Counted from the first letter of the stretch, positions 24,374 through 33,431 are shown. The stretch: DNA of 64,000 nucleotides from Chryseobacterium herbae (GCF_025154075.1 NZ_JAOAMU010000002.1:852798-916797); one strand, 5' to 3'. The notes: generated by a model not told the origin, from the sequence alone. A program made the numbers and translations.

Positions 24374-25927
24374 CTATTGAAGCGCTCTTTCTTTTGCAAT
24401 TTCATTTTTCACCCAGTCCAGCTGCGGATCTTTTTTATCGATAATATCCTGCATACTTTCGGTGATCGTAATATCCGGAACGACACCTTTTTTGGTATTC
24501 AGAAAATCAATATTAGGCTGTACCAGCAATAAACCGATAGGAAGATTGATTTTTGAATGCGGAAGTTTCTGGTAAGAATAAAACCCCGCTACAGTTCCGT
24601 CATTGGCACCGCCGGTTTCTTCACCCACTAGAACTGCCCGTTTATCGTATTTCAGTTTTGCTGTAATGATTGACGATGCTGAAAAGCTTCCGCCATTAAT
24701 CAGTACAAAAACCCTTCCCTGGAATGCATCTTTATTGGGTTTTGTTGGCTTGTCGGCTTTCATTTTGTAATACACCTTTCCGTCTTTTTTATAGGTACTG
24801 AAGGTCTGTGCAAAAACATAAGTCGGATAAGCCAGACTCTTAAAAGCGTATTGGAAGGGGGTACTTTTTCTGAAATAATTTGTTTTTAACGGCGTAATCC
24901 TTGAGGTAAGCTGTGAGGGTTTTATCAGAACATACGGTTCCGGAGCCAGATAAGAATACAGATTATTGATTTCATGCAGGGATCCGCCGTAGTTGTTACG
25001 GACATCGATAATAAGGTATTTAGACCCCGCATTTTTTATTTTTGCAAATGTTTCTTTGTAAAATTTATCGGAATAATCCCTTGAAAAACTTTTTACTTTA
25101 ATATAAGCAGTCGTACTGTCTTTATCCAGAAATTTAAAATTCCGGTTATAAGAATTACTCGCTGCTACATAATCATTAACTTTCTTTTCAGGAGTTCTTT
25201 TTTCCAGCTCCTTGTCTTTGTCCAGATCATTTTTAGATTTGGATTCGCGGTGCAGGGTATACGTGTGTTTTTCGCCGTTATACAACGTTTCTATAGAGGC
25301 GGTGTCTTTAAATCCGTGTTCTGCAGTATAAAAATTAAAAAACACATCCTTCAGAAAGTAAGACTGAAATGTAGTATTGTATCCGTCACTGCTGATCAGT
25401 TCGCGGTATTTTTTTACATAATTGGAAACAGGAACCTTGTTGATGGTCAGAATTTCACTTCCCGGTTTTATATTTTCAATCGAATCTTTATTCTGAATAA
25501 TAAATAAATGATTATCTTTTATATAGTACTCAAAACGGCTGAACATTCCTTTTTTATGCTCAAGAGATTTAATTTGTCTTTTAGTGAATTTTTTCCGCGG
25601 AACTCTCAAGGCAAGGTGTCCTTCACGGATATCAGCGATCACAGGCTGCAGTTTAAAATAAAACTGAAGCGGAGTCAAGGGCTCGTCGATGGTCCCTTTA
25701 AGACTGTCAAATTTACGGTCGAGTTCAGGTTTGGAAATGTACCAGTAAAGCTGGGGGTGCATCTGCTGAAGTTTTAGGTAAGCGTAATCTACATCCTCCT
25801 TAAGCTCATCAGGGCCAACGCAGGTTGCCCTCTGTTCGTTGTGCCTTCTGATAGACGTACATGAAGAGAGTGCTGCAGCCAGCAGTATGATCGAATAATT
25901 TTTCAACGTATTTTGAATTTTTTTCAA
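24374..25927 (-). CDS. S41-family peptidase lipoprotein
   Basis: A 517-residue predicted lipoprotein (lipobox L-S-S-C, Cys23) of the C-terminal-processing/tricorn-like protease family. Residues about 125-225 look like a PDZ-like insert (I-K-P-G-S-E-I-L-T-I-N). The core has Y-L-I-I-D-V-R-N-N-Y-G-G (about 304-315), then N411-G-G-S-F-S-A-S with the likely nucleophile Ser416, and V-G-E-E-T-G-G near 433. It is anchored in the envelope, facing the periplasm or surface, where it would cleave peptides or misfolded proteins. A more diverged relative is at 62153-63613. It is monocistronic. Confidence 0.87.
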   Translation of the reverse strand: MKKIQNTLKNYSIILLAAALSSCTSIRRHNEQRATCVGPDELKEDVDYAYLKLQQMHPQLYWYISKPELDRKFDSLKGTIDEPLTPLQFYFKLQPVIADIREGHLALRVPRKKFTKRQIKSLEHKKGMFSRFEYYIKDNHLFIIQNKDSIENIKPGSEILTINKVPVSNYVKKYRELISSDGYNTTFQSYFLKDVFFNFYTAEHGFKDTASIETLYNGEKHTYTLHRESKSKNDLDKDKELEKRTPEKKVNDYVAASNSYNRNFKFLDKDSTTAYIKVKSFSRDYSDKFYKETFAKIKNAGSKYLIIDVRNNYGGSLHEINNLYSYLAPEPYVLIKPSQLTSRITPLKTNYFRKSTPFQYAFKSLAYPTYVFAQTFSTYKKDGKVYYKMKADKPTKPNKDAFQGRVFVLINGGSFSASSIITAKLKYDKRAVLVGEETGGANDGTVAGFYSYQKLPHSKINLPIGLLLVQPNIDFLNTKKGVVPDITITESMQDIIDKKDPQLDWVKNEIAKERALQ

Positions 25928-26044
25928 TCTGCTAAGTTAAAAAGTTTGAGATTATTTTGGTTTAAATAAATAATAAATTATTCAGAAAGCTTTATAAATT
26001 AAGTTAAAAAACAACTGAATTTTCCATGTGAAACCAAAAGTCAA

Positions 26045-26052
26045 TACCTTTG
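26045..26052 (+). promoter_or_regulatory. -7 element (TACCTTTG) upstream of the MBL-fold gene
   Basis: TACCTTTG fits TAnnTTTG. Transcription would start near 26058, only a few bases before ATG 26065, so the leader would be very short. No clear TTG lies at the -33 distance. Confidence 0.5.
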
Positions 26053-26064
26053 AGGCTTATTTCA

Positions 26065-27165
26065 ATGCAGATGATATACCTGATTTTAACGGCCATTTTA
26101 TTAGTAATAACTTATTTTGTGGTAATGAATCGCCCTGCTTTCGGAGCAGCTCCCAAAGGCAAAAGACTGGAACGTATAAAACAGTCAAAACTCTACAAAA
26201 ACAGACAGTTCCGGAACATCAGTCATACGCCTTCCATTACTGAAGGATATAGCCCGATAAAAGTTACTTACGATTTTATTTTAGGCAAAAAAGATCCATT
26301 GCTGAAGCCTCTGAAAAATATCCCTGCCATTCATACAGATTTGAAAAATATTAGAAAAGATCAGGATGTTTTCATTTGGCTGGGACATTCGTCCTATTAT
26401 CTGCAGACCGATGGTGTTTCTTTTCTGGTAGATCCTGTGCTGAGCCTGTACGGTTCACCATTCAAATATTTTAACAAGGCATTTAAAGGTTCGGATCTGT
26501 TTAAACCCGAAGATATCCCGGATCTGGACTATCTGGTTATCACGCATGATCATTTCGACCATTTGGATTATCCCACAGTGAAATCGATCAAAGACAGAAC
26601 CGGTAAGGTTATTGTGCCACTAGGCGCCGGTGCTCACATTGAAAGATGGGGCTATGCAGAAAAAAATCTGATTGAAGAGGAGTGGGGTACGGAGGTACTT
26701 TTAAAAAATAATCTGAAAATTACTTTTACACCGGCAAGACATTTCTCAGGGCGGAAAATAAAACAAAACAATACTTTGTGGACTTCGTATGTTCTCGAAA
26801 CTCCAACGAAAAAAATATTTTTAGGTGGTGACAGCGGGTACGATTCTCATTTTAAGACCATTGGTGAACAATTCGGACCTTTTGATTATGCTGTTCTTGA
26901 AAACGGGCAGTATGACGAAGCATGGCGGTATATCCATGCGTTGCCTGAAGACGTGATCCAGGCAGCCGTTGATCTTAAAGCCAAACATAGTATTCCTGTC
27001 CACTCATCGAAATTTGCGCTGGCTCTTCATCCATGGAATGAGCCGCTTCAGAAAGTGACAGGTTTAGGAAAAGAAAAGGGACTCAGCATCCTTACCCCAA
27101 TGATCGGGGAAGTAGTGGATATGAAGCTTACCCACCATCAGTTCAGCAGCTGGTGGGAAGACTGA
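26065..27165 (+). CDS. membrane-anchored MBL-fold metal-dependent hydrolase (UlaG/NAPE-PLD-like)
   Basis: A 366-residue protein. An N-terminal hydrophobic helix at residues 3-20 probably anchors it. The catalytic domain has W-L-G-H-S-S-Y-Y-L (about 109-117), the metal motif H-D-H-F-D-H in T-H-D-H-F-D-H-L-D (about 164-172), and G-G-D-S-G near 260. This matches the UlaG/NAPE-PLD branch of the metallo-beta-lactamase fold, whose members cleave phosphodiesters or lactones. The substrate is unknown. I start at ATG 26065; ATG 26071 is also possible. It is tail-to-tail with the GNAT gene, one base apart. Confidence 0.85.
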   Translation: MQMIYLILTAILLVITYFVVMNRPAFGAAPKGKRLERIKQSKLYKNRQFRNISHTPSITEGYSPIKVTYDFILGKKDPLLKPLKNIPAIHTDLKNIRKDQDVFIWLGHSSYYLQTDGVSFLVDPVLSLYGSPFKYFNKAFKGSDLFKPEDIPDLDYLVITHDHFDHLDYPTVKSIKDRTGKVIVPLGAGAHIERWGYAEKNLIEEEWGTEVLLKNNLKITFTPARHFSGRKIKQNNTLWTSYVLETPTKKIFLGGDSGYDSHFKTIGEQFGPFDYAVLENGQYDEAWRYIHALPEDVIQAAVDLKAKHSIPVHSSKFALALHPWNEPLQKVTGLGKEKGLSILTPMIGEVVDMKLTHHQFSSWWED

Positions 27166-27166
27166 T

Positions 27167-27460
27167 TCAGGCATGCCAGATATCTTTGTACCGGGCAGGA
27201 TGATTTTCAAACTGCTGGCGTACAAAATCACATTCCGGATCTACCAGAAGATCTTTTTCCTCGGAGTAACGGACCAATTCGTCCAGAAGCATTTTGGCAT
27301 ATCCATGGCCTTCACGTTCTTCAATGATTTTTGTGTAATAAACGATCAGCAGTCTTCCGTCTATTTTTATCGACATGTATCCTACCTTTTCTCCGTCCAG
27401 CAACAGTTGCATTTCATCCTGATAAGGAGATATCTCAAACTTTATATTTTCCATAATCAT
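27167..27460 (-). CDS. small GNAT-type N-acetyltransferase
   Basis: A 97-residue protein of the compact acetyltransferase family (about 90-100 residues, like YjdJ). It keeps the core: V-G-Y-M-S-I-K (strand 2-3), R-L-L-I-V-Y-Y-T-K-I (strand 4), and the acetyl-CoA loop E-R-E-G-H-G-Y-A-K-M-L-L. The substrate is unknown. The second ATG two codons in (M-E-N-I-K-F-E) may be the true start. Its stop lies one base from that of the MBL-fold gene on the other strand. Confidence 0.82.
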   Translation of the reverse strand: MIMENIKFEISPYQDEMQLLLDGEKVGYMSIKIDGRLLIVYYTKIIEEREGHGYAKMLLDELVRYSEEKDLLVDPECDFVRQQFENHPARYKDIWHA

Positions 27461-27855
27461 TAAAATTTGATTAAGTTAAAATGACTTGCTTCACTGAATT
27501 GATAAAGCAATCTAACAGTCCCTCGACATTACAAACCTTGCGGATGCATACTTCTCACTCTTAAAATTACAAATTAAAATAATACAAAACGTGAGTTTTC
27601 AGGAAACTTAACGAAATTTTAGGAGAGTAAAGGAGTAGAAGGGTTTAAGTATAGTAGAGCTGTTGAGGGTTAGGATGTATGAAATCCTTATCTATTTGTG
27701 AACCTCTTATCGCTTATTATTGAGTCTTCTGATGTGTGTTTTAATTAATAATTGAGCATGTTTTTGTAGTTTTTAACAAAGATTGGGAAGATACATTGCA
27801 AACTTGGCATTTTAATTGACTATGCTAAAACAGTTAACCAAAAATAAGACTAAAG
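27461..27855. other. intergenic region without recognised features
   Basis: About 395 bases between divergent genes. I see no open frame of note and no consensus promoter. It should hold the promoters of both flanking genes. Confidence 0.4.
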
Positions 27856-28278
27856 ATGAAAAAAATAATAATAGCGTTAATGCTGGTAGGGACTTTCGGA
27901 CTGAGCTATGCACAGTCAGATTATTATAACGATTACAGAAGAAGTATTACAGATGTTAACTGGCAGACCGTGGCAGCAGATCTTCTGCTTTCCGTAGCAC
28001 AGACCAATCAGTTGAATGCTTTAAATGACAGATACCACGATTATAATTCGTGGAACAGAGCCTATGTAAGCCAGCCGGACAGATGGAGAGAAGACCGGTA
28101 CTATGAAATTGAAAGAATACTTGGAAGGGAAAAATACACCAAGTTCAAAAAGAATTATTACAAAGGCCAGAATCCGGTAGCTGTTTATAACCGTAACAAA
28201 AATAACTACAAGAAAAGCAAGGTTAAAAAGAACAAAGTATACAAAACGGAGAAGAAAAACGGACATCATCATCACTAA
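27856..28278 (+). CDS. small secreted basic protein with His-rich tail
   Basis: A 140-residue exported protein with a signal peptide at residues 1-19 (cleavage at S-Y-A-Q). The mature region is Tyr/Arg/Asn-rich, followed by a Lys/Asn-rich basic stretch (about 107-135) and a terminal H-H-H-H, which could bind metal. I recognise no domain, but small Tyr-rich periplasmic proteins of this type are common in flavobacteria. It is a single gene with a terminator 30 bases downstream. Confidence 0.75.
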   Translation: MKKIIIALMLVGTFGLSYAQSDYYNDYRRSITDVNWQTVAADLLLSVAQTNQLNALNDRYHDYNSWNRAYVSQPDRWREDRYYEIERILGREKYTKFKKNYYKGQNPVAVYNRNKNNYKKSKVKKNKVYKTEKKNGHHHH

Positions 28279-28307
28279 ATCAAGTTTAACTATACATACA
28301 ATCTTAG

Positions 28308-28336
28308 ATGGCTGGCATTTTGCCGGTCATTTTTTA
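28308..28336 (+). terminator. terminator after the His-tailed secreted protein
   Basis: ATGGCTGGC pairs with GCCGGTCAT (two G-U pairs) around a 5-base loop, followed by six T's. Confidence 0.75.
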
Positions 28337-28379
28337 TTTTATCAATCATTAATTTGTTTGAATTTTATAACTTAGTGGT

Positions 28380-29285
28380 ATGGAATCTAAAGAAACAATA
28401 CAAGGATTTTATTTACGGAATGCATCTGTGGAGAGACCGGAAGCTGTTACAACTCCCGGGGTAGGGCATTTTAACGTATTTACACGTGAAAGCTGCTCAC
28501 TGCTAACACCATACAGCAGGAGAGATTATTACAAAATATCACTTATTATCGGAAAGGGAAAGCTTCATTACGCAGACAAATGGATCTATGTAGACCGTCC
28601 GGCACTTTTGTTTTCCAATCCTGTGGTTCCTTACTCATGGGAAGCGGATGATGAAGATCAGACAGGATGGTTTTGTCTTTTTACCGATCAGTTTCTGCAA
28701 AACGGAACGCGTCTTGGAAACCTCCAGGATTCACAGCTTTTTAAAATTGGCGGAACTCCGATGTTCTTTGTTGATGAAGAGCAGCAGAAAACCATTTCAG
28801 ACCTTTTTACCAAGATGATGACGGAGATCGAGTCCGAATATATGCACAAATATGATATGCTCCGTGCATGCCTCCATTTGATGATTCATGAAACCATGAA
28901 AATGCATCCTGCTGAGAACTTTGAGCCCTATCAGAACGCATCCCAGCGTGTTGCTTCGTTATTTATGGAACTGTTGGAAAGACAGTTTCCTATCGACAGT
29001 CCTGAAGCTTTTCTGAAACTGAAGACTCCCAATGATTATGCACAGAGTCTTTCCATTCACGTAAATTCGTTGAACCGTTCCGTGAAAGAAATGACAGGAA
29101 AGACCACCAGTCAGCAGATCGCCTCAAGGATTGTTCAGGAAGCTACCGCACTGCTGAAACATACCGACTGGAATATCTCTGAAATCGCCTACGGATTGGG
29201 GTTTGAAGAGCCTGCTTATTTTACCAATTTCTTTAAAAAACAAGCAGGAATGGCTCCTAATGCTATCAGAATCGCGGTTGTTTGA
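28380..29285 (+). CDS. AraC-family transcriptional regulator
   Basis: A 301-residue regulator. The N-terminal part (about 20-180) is a cupin-like sensor region of the AraC type. Residues about 200-298 carry two helix-turn-helix units (Y-A-Q-S-L-S-I-H-V-N-S-L-N-R-S-V-K near 216, and S-E-I-A-Y-G-L-G-F-E-E-P-A-Y-F-T-N-F-F-K near 267-286), ending at a typical P-N-A-I-R. It sits 93 bases before an aldo/keto reductase gene on the same strand and probably controls it in response to a small molecule. Confidence 0.9.
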   Translation: MESKETIQGFYLRNASVERPEAVTTPGVGHFNVFTRESCSLLTPYSRRDYYKISLIIGKGKLHYADKWIYVDRPALLFSNPVVPYSWEADDEDQTGWFCLFTDQFLQNGTRLGNLQDSQLFKIGGTPMFFVDEEQQKTISDLFTKMMTEIESEYMHKYDMLRACLHLMIHETMKMHPAENFEPYQNASQRVASLFMELLERQFPIDSPEAFLKLKTPNDYAQSLSIHVNSLNRSVKEMTGKTTSQQIASRIVQEATALLKHTDWNISEIAYGLGFEEPAYFTNFFKKQAGMAPNAIRIAVV

Positions 29286-29337
29286 ATTTTATAATTCTTA
29301 GTTTGAATTCTATACAATCCCGAGCTTATTCTTGTTC

Positions 29338-29345
29338 TAATTTTG
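29338..29345 (+). promoter_or_regulatory. -7 element (TAATTTTG) upstream of the aldo/keto reductase
   Basis: TAATTTTG matches TAnnTTTG and lies 33 bases before ATG 29379. No TTG lies at the normal -33 distance, which fits a promoter needing an activator such as the adjacent AraC protein. Confidence 0.5.
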
Positions 29346-29378
29346 TCTTATCAATTTAAATTAAAATCACAACCCATT

Positions 29379-30380
29379 ATGAAATTCAGAAAATTAGGAA
29401 ACACAGGAGAGCAGTTATCTGCAGTAGGTTTAGGATGTATGGGAATGAGCTTTGCTTATGGCCCGGCCGATGAGCAGGAAAGCATCAGTACATTGCACAA
29501 AGCTTTAGACTTAGGGGTAAATTTTTGGGATACGGCAGATATGTATGCCGCAGGAGAAAACGAGAAACTGATCTCAAAAGTTTTGGTTCCGAACCGCGAC
29601 AAGATTTTTATCGCAACCAAATTCGGATTCAGATTTAAAGACGGAAAACCAAGCCACAGCGGCGCACCGGGAACTTATTTTGACGGTTCACCTGAGTGGA
29701 TCAGACAAGCGGTTGATTTAAGTCTTCAGAGACTGAAAATTGACACGATTGATCTGTATTATGCCCACAGAGTAGACCCGAATATTCCCATAGAAGAAAC
29801 GGTTGGAGCGATGGCGGAACTGGTGAAAGAAGGAAAAGTAAAATACCTTGGATTATCAGAAGCTTCTGCAGAATCGATCAGAAAAGCGAACAAAATTCAC
29901 CCGATTACAGCTTTACAGTCGGAATATTCTATCCTTACCAAAGATGTAGAAAATGATATATTGCCAACCATCAGAGAACTTGGAATCACATTGGTGCCTT
30001 ATTCTCCACTGGCGAGAGGTCTTTTCGCGAACATCAATGAAGTACAGAATTTCGGTGACGAAGATTTCAGAAAAACCCTGCCGCGTTATCAGGAAGAATA
30101 TCTTGAAAACAACAGAAATTTGGCAAGGGAAATCAATGAATTTGCCGAGTCTAAAGGAGTAAAAGGAACCCAATTAGCCCTTGCATGGGTGTTGAATCAG
30201 GGAGAAGATATCATTCCGATTCCGGGAACTAAAAGAATCAAATATCTGGAAGAAAATATCGCTGCGGTGAATATAGATCTTTCAAAATCTGATCTGGAAA
30301 CAATTGATTCGCTCCTTAAAAAATATCCTAACGTTGGTGAAAGATATACCGAAGGTTCTATGAAATTAGTCAATAACTAA
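29379..30380 (+). CDS. aldo/keto reductase
   Basis: A 333-residue cytoplasmic NADPH-dependent oxidoreductase with a TIM-barrel fold. The catalytic tetrad is visible: Asp and Tyr in D-T-A-D-M-Y (about 52-57), Lys in A-T-K-F-G-F (about 84), and His in Y-Y-A-H-R-V-D (about 127). The C-terminal I-P-I-P-G-T-K-R block binds the NADPH phosphate. It is closest in pattern to AKR13/YajO-like proteins that reduce a range of aldehydes. I start at ATG 29379, because the TTG at 29343 overlaps the promoter. It probably forms a unit with the AraC regulator upstream and perhaps the MBL-fold gene downstream. Confidence 0.92.
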   Translation: MKFRKLGNTGEQLSAVGLGCMGMSFAYGPADEQESISTLHKALDLGVNFWDTADMYAAGENEKLISKVLVPNRDKIFIATKFGFRFKDGKPSHSGAPGTYFDGSPEWIRQAVDLSLQRLKIDTIDLYYAHRVDPNIPIEETVGAMAELVKEGKVKYLGLSEASAESIRKANKIHPITALQSEYSILTKDVENDILPTIRELGITLVPYSPLARGLFANINEVQNFGDEDFRKTLPRYQEEYLENNRNLAREINEFAESKGVKGTQLALAWVLNQGEDIIPIPGTKRIKYLEENIAAVNIDLSKSDLETIDSLLKKYPNVGERYTEGSMKLVNN

Positions 30381-30388
30381 AACATAAT

Positions 30389-30424
30389 ATTTCCGGATTG
30401 CTGAATAGTCAGCAATCCGGAATA
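30389..30424 (+). terminator. hairpin between aldo/keto reductase and Tat-exported MBL gene
   Basis: TCCGGATTGCTGA (30392-30404) pairs exactly with 30409-30421 around ATAG. No long T run follows, so it may stabilise mRNA or attenuate rather than fully terminate. Confidence 0.55.
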
Positions 30425-30445
30425 TTAATAATCACCCATTCAATC

Positions 30446-31438
30446 ATGAACAGAAGAGAACTTTTAAGAAACGGACTCCTGGCCGGAGCATTAAGCTTTG
30501 TCCCTTTTTCTGATGTTTTTGCCGGCACACAGACGGTTTTACCCCATTCAGAAGATGACCTTTCAACATTTAAAAAGATTCAACTTGGAGAACTGGAGCT
30601 GTTTATTCTTACCGACGGATACATTCACGAAAAAAACGTTGATACATTTTCTCCGCGGGCAGATGTTCCTGAGTTAAAGAAGCTCCTTAGAGATCATTTC
30701 CGTCCCGATGATTATATTGATATGGCGATGAATCTGCTGCTTGTTAAAACAAAAAACAGACTGATTTTACTGGATGCCGGAATGGGGATTTTTGCCGATG
30801 AAAGAACCGGTTTCCTTTTAAAAAGTCTTCAGAAAGCAGGATTTTCACCTAAAGATATTACCGATGTTTTTATTTCCCACGCTCACCCGGATCACATCGG
30901 TGGAGTGGTGGATAAACAGAATAATCTGGTTTTCCCGAATGCAGACCTCTATATTTCAAAGATTGAGCATGATTTTTGGCTTCAGGCTTCCCTTAAAGAT
31001 TTTAAAAACAGCTTTTTAAAGAACGAACCGGAATTCCTTAACCAGGTGATTCCACCTCTTCAGAATATCCTGAGAACAATTCGTCCAAAGCTGAAGTTTT
31101 ACGATTTTAAAAAGCCTTTATATGATCATTTCAATTTTCAGCTGGCTCCGGGACATACGCCGGGACTTACCATCATGACGATTTCTTCAGGAAATGAAAA
31201 ACTGATCTATATGGCAGATCTGATTCATTCTGATGTCATTCTTTTCCCACATCCCGAATGGGGTTTTTCAGGAGATACCGATCTGGATATTGCTACCGAA
31301 TCCCGTAAGAAACTTCTTCAGCAGCTGGCGGAAACAAGGATTAAAGCATTTGCTTATCATCTTCCATGGCCGGGACTTGGTTTTACAAAGAAAAAAGATA
31401 CAGCCTATGAATGGATTCCGGAGAGTTTTATGAATTAG
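30446..31438 (+). CDS. MBL-fold metallohydrolase with twin-arginine signal
   Basis: A 330-residue exported enzyme. The N-terminus M-N-R-R-E-L-L-R-N-G-L-L-A-G-A-L has the Arg-Arg pair and mild hydrophobic stretch of a Tat signal, implying folding with metal before export. The metallo-beta-lactamase motif H-x-H-x-D-H appears in S-H-A-H-P-D-H-I-G-G (about 149-158), with further metal ligands in P-G-H-T-P-G (about 236) and M-A-D. These enzymes include lactonases and other hydrolases; the substrate is unknown. ATG 30446 is chosen so that the Tat motif lies at the N-terminus. Confidence 0.87.
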   Translation: MNRRELLRNGLLAGALSFVPFSDVFAGTQTVLPHSEDDLSTFKKIQLGELELFILTDGYIHEKNVDTFSPRADVPELKKLLRDHFRPDDYIDMAMNLLLVKTKNRLILLDAGMGIFADERTGFLLKSLQKAGFSPKDITDVFISHAHPDHIGGVVDKQNNLVFPNADLYISKIEHDFWLQASLKDFKNSFLKNEPEFLNQVIPPLQNILRTIRPKLKFYDFKKPLYDHFNFQLAPGHTPGLTIMTISSGNEKLIYMADLIHSDVILFPHPEWGFSGDTDLDIATESRKKLLQQLAETRIKAFAYHLPWPGLGFTKKKDTAYEWIPESFMN

Positions 31439-31493
31439 CGGAATTAAGGAGTATCAATACGCATAACTTAAATTTTCTACGACATCATTTAAA

Positions 31494-31530
31494 AATAAAT
31501 CCTCTCATTTCCGGGAGGATTTATTGATTG
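31494..31530 (+). terminator. hairpin after the Tat-exported MBL gene
   Basis: AATAAATCCTC pairs with GAGGATTTATT around a 10-base loop. It lies 55 bases past the stop. The rest of the gap to 31750 holds only AT-rich DNA and a weak inverted repeat TTCCCCAA/TTGGGGAA (31533/31593). Confidence 0.6.
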
Positions 31531-31750
31531 AAAATTCCCCAACCAAAGCAACGTAAAGTAGAAAATGAATAAGGCATACAGTCACCTGATTTGGGGAACA
31601 CAAATATTTTTTCTATAACTCTGAAATAATCATTGATAAGTTGAATGCCTGACAAATTTTAGCATTTTTTGAATTATTAAAAAACAGATGATGTGTGAGA
31701 TTCTGAATTTCTAACTTATCAATTGATCAGTTTAAAGGGGGGGACTTCTG

Positions 31751-32143
31751 CTAAGCTTCTCCAAATACAAGTTCTGGAGTATACAGTTTTCTGAACATCA
31801 CGTATGTCACAGAAAGTACTGTAAAAGCGATAATTGCATCTAATGTTGCTGTGAAACCAAGCACGGCAATTTTTGAAAAGAAGGCAAAGATGATATCAAA
31901 AAACATTCCTGCAAATACCCATTCTTTCAGTCTTAATAAACGATTGGGCAGAAGGAGTACCAGAACTCCCGATAATTTAAAGACACCAAGAATATAGATG
32001 AAATGGGCCGGATAGCCAAGTTGTTGGGTAATGTCCCATACCACAGGGTTTTTGGTAAGTTCAAAAAAGCCACTGGCACCGAACCATAATGACATGAAAA
32101 TGACACCTGACCAATAAATGATTTTTGTTGTTTTTGTTTTCAT
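31751..32143 (-). CDS. DoxX-family membrane protein
   Basis: A 130-residue integral membrane protein with four hydrophobic helices (near 9-28, 44-65, 70-92 and 98-117). The F-G-A-S-G-F-F-E-L-T-K segment after helix 1 and the G-V-F-K-L-S-G-V entry into helix 2 are typical of DoxX/DoxX-like proteins, which are linked to membrane redox and thiol stress functions. It is the last minus-strand gene before the DUF1223/LytTR block, but a dispersed repeat of about 245 bp separates it from that block. A second DoxX-like gene is at 52761-53219. Confidence 0.8.
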   Translation of the reverse strand: MKTKTTKIIYWSGVIFMSLWFGASGFFELTKNPVVWDITQQLGYPAHFIYILGVFKLSGVLVLLLPNRLLRLKEWVFAGMFFDIIFAFFSKIAVLGFTATLDAIIAFTVLSVTYVMFRKLYTPELVFGEA

Positions 32144-32207
32144 TGTTTTATTATTTTAAGTTTTGTTGGGTTTTCTAATACCTTGAAATATTTTTATTTT
32201 GATATAG

Positions 32208-32452
32208 CCTTGCGTCTTAGCGTTTCTCAACACGTATTTTATACTTGTTGGATAGTGATTTTGGTTTGTCACAAAGGCGCAATTTTTTTCAAACTACATG
32301 TTGTAAGGCGCAAAGACTTTATCTTCGATAAAATTGATTGTGTTATAATGATTGATTTTCAGTATTTAGTCCTTGCTGAAAATTTTTAATTTTCTAGCGC
32401 CGTAAAATCTTCACATTTAAATAGAGCTTAGCGCCTTTGCAATTCTCCAACA
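32208..32452 (-). repeat. MITE-like dispersed repeat, copy 3 (inverted, degenerate)
   Basis: This copy is reversed relative to those at 16396 and 48216. Shared words include GGCGCAAAGACTTTATCTTCGATAAAATTGATTG-like sequence around 32313-32340 and CTTGCTGAAAATTTTTAATTTTCT around 32373-32396. The end at 32428-32450 reads TTAGCGCCTTTGCAATTCTCCAA, and an extra end-like piece lies at 32208-32233. The GCTTCGTCGC core is lost. Confidence 0.6.
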
Positions 32453-32536
32453 ATTATTTATACTCGTTGGATGATGATTTCGAATGATCAAAAGACAAAG
32501 GCTTTATGTGATTTGTACATTAATTTCCAACCTATT

Positions 32537-33313
32537 TTACTGGATGATAGTCTTGGATGCTCCAGCAATAGTTCCGGTTTTCGGATTTTGAATAAACCCA
32601 ATGATTTCCCAGTTATCAGGAGAGAAATTCTCTGGAAGTGTGAAATTTACAGCTCCTTCCGGATGATCTTTCAGTGAGATTTGTTCTTGTTTATGCACGA
32701 TCTGCCAGTGCTGCAGACGATGTCCTTCATTTTCTCCGCCATTCACCTGAGTGAGTGATTTCTTTTCAATCAGATTGATCAGTAATTGATTTTGAGAATC
32801 CGTTTCAGTTGTTTTAAAACTGACGGTGATTGCTTTTTGTGAAGAAGCTGCGGAAAGGTTTATAAAAGCATTTTTAGAATCAGGGATAGCCTTTTGAATC
32901 GCGTTTTCTATAGCATTTCTGTCAGAACCTACAAACTCTGTTTTTCCATTCACAACCAATTGAGGCGTATAAGTTTGTGATTTCAGAAGACGGCTGTATG
33001 TTTGCTGCCGTTGTGAATTTTCAGCACTGCTGAACCTGTCTTTCCATCCCAGACGGTTCCAGTAGTCTACGTGATAAGAGAGAATGTAAACAGGTTGGTC
33101 TTTGTATTCTTTCTGGATCTGTCCCATCAGTTCATCTGCAGGAGGACAGCTTGAACAGCCCTCAGAAGTAAAAAGTTCCAAAACTGCGAAACCATTATTT
33201 TCAGAGGAAATGTCTTTAGAGATTGTTTTAATTTCGTCTTTCTGTATGAATGCAGAAGCGGCGAACATGAAGGCGGTAAAAGCACTTACACTTAAGAGGT
33301 TTTTAAGAATCAT
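32537..33313 (-). CDS. secreted DUF1223 (thioredoxin-like fold) protein
   Basis: A 258-residue exported protein with a signal peptide at residues 1-20. The motif V-L-E-L-F-T-S-E-G-C53-S-S-C56-P-P-A-D is the signature of the DUF1223 family, whose N-terminal part has a thioredoxin-like fold with a C-x-x-C pair. A role in envelope thiol-disulfide chemistry is likely but unproven. A paired repeat shared with the promoter of the cytochrome P460 operon at 36239-37219 lies 59 bases upstream of the start, next to a TACTTTTG element. The LytTR regulator gene lies immediately upstream, so regulation by it is the natural inference. Confidence 0.88.
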   Translation of the reverse strand: MILKNLLSVSAFTAFMFAASAFIQKDEIKTISKDISSENNGFAVLELFTSEGCSSCPPADELMGQIQKEYKDQPVYILSYHVDYWNRLGWKDRFSSAENSQRQQTYSRLLKSQTYTPQLVVNGKTEFVGSDRNAIENAIQKAIPDSKNAFINLSAASSQKAITVSFKTTETDSQNQLLINLIEKKSLTQVNGGENEGHRLQHWQIVHKQEQISLKDHPEGAVNFTLPENFSPDNWEIIGFIQNPKTGTIAGASKTIIQ

Positions 33314-33330
33314 TTCTTTTAATTTTGATT

Positions 33331-33406
33331 CAAAAGTAGCTACTCAGGAAGCGCGAAAGAATACAAAAAAGGGTCAGCCGGACAAATTGAAAGGCGAACC
33401 CGGAAA
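33331..33406 (-). promoter_or_regulatory. LytTR-type operator and TACTTTTG promoter of the DUF1223 gene
   Basis: On the plus strand, two related 14-mers start 21 bases apart: GGTCAGCCGGACAA (33372-33385) and GGCGAACCCGGAAA (33393-33406). CAAAAGTA (33331-33338, TACTTTTG on the minus strand) lies 33 bases from the first. The same arrangement with identical distances occurs at 37242-37317. No TTG stands at -33, so an activator is expected. Direct repeats two helical turns apart are the usual binding pattern of LytTR regulators. Confidence 0.7.
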
Positions 33407-33431
33407 ATAATCAGGTCTAAAATTTAAGAAG

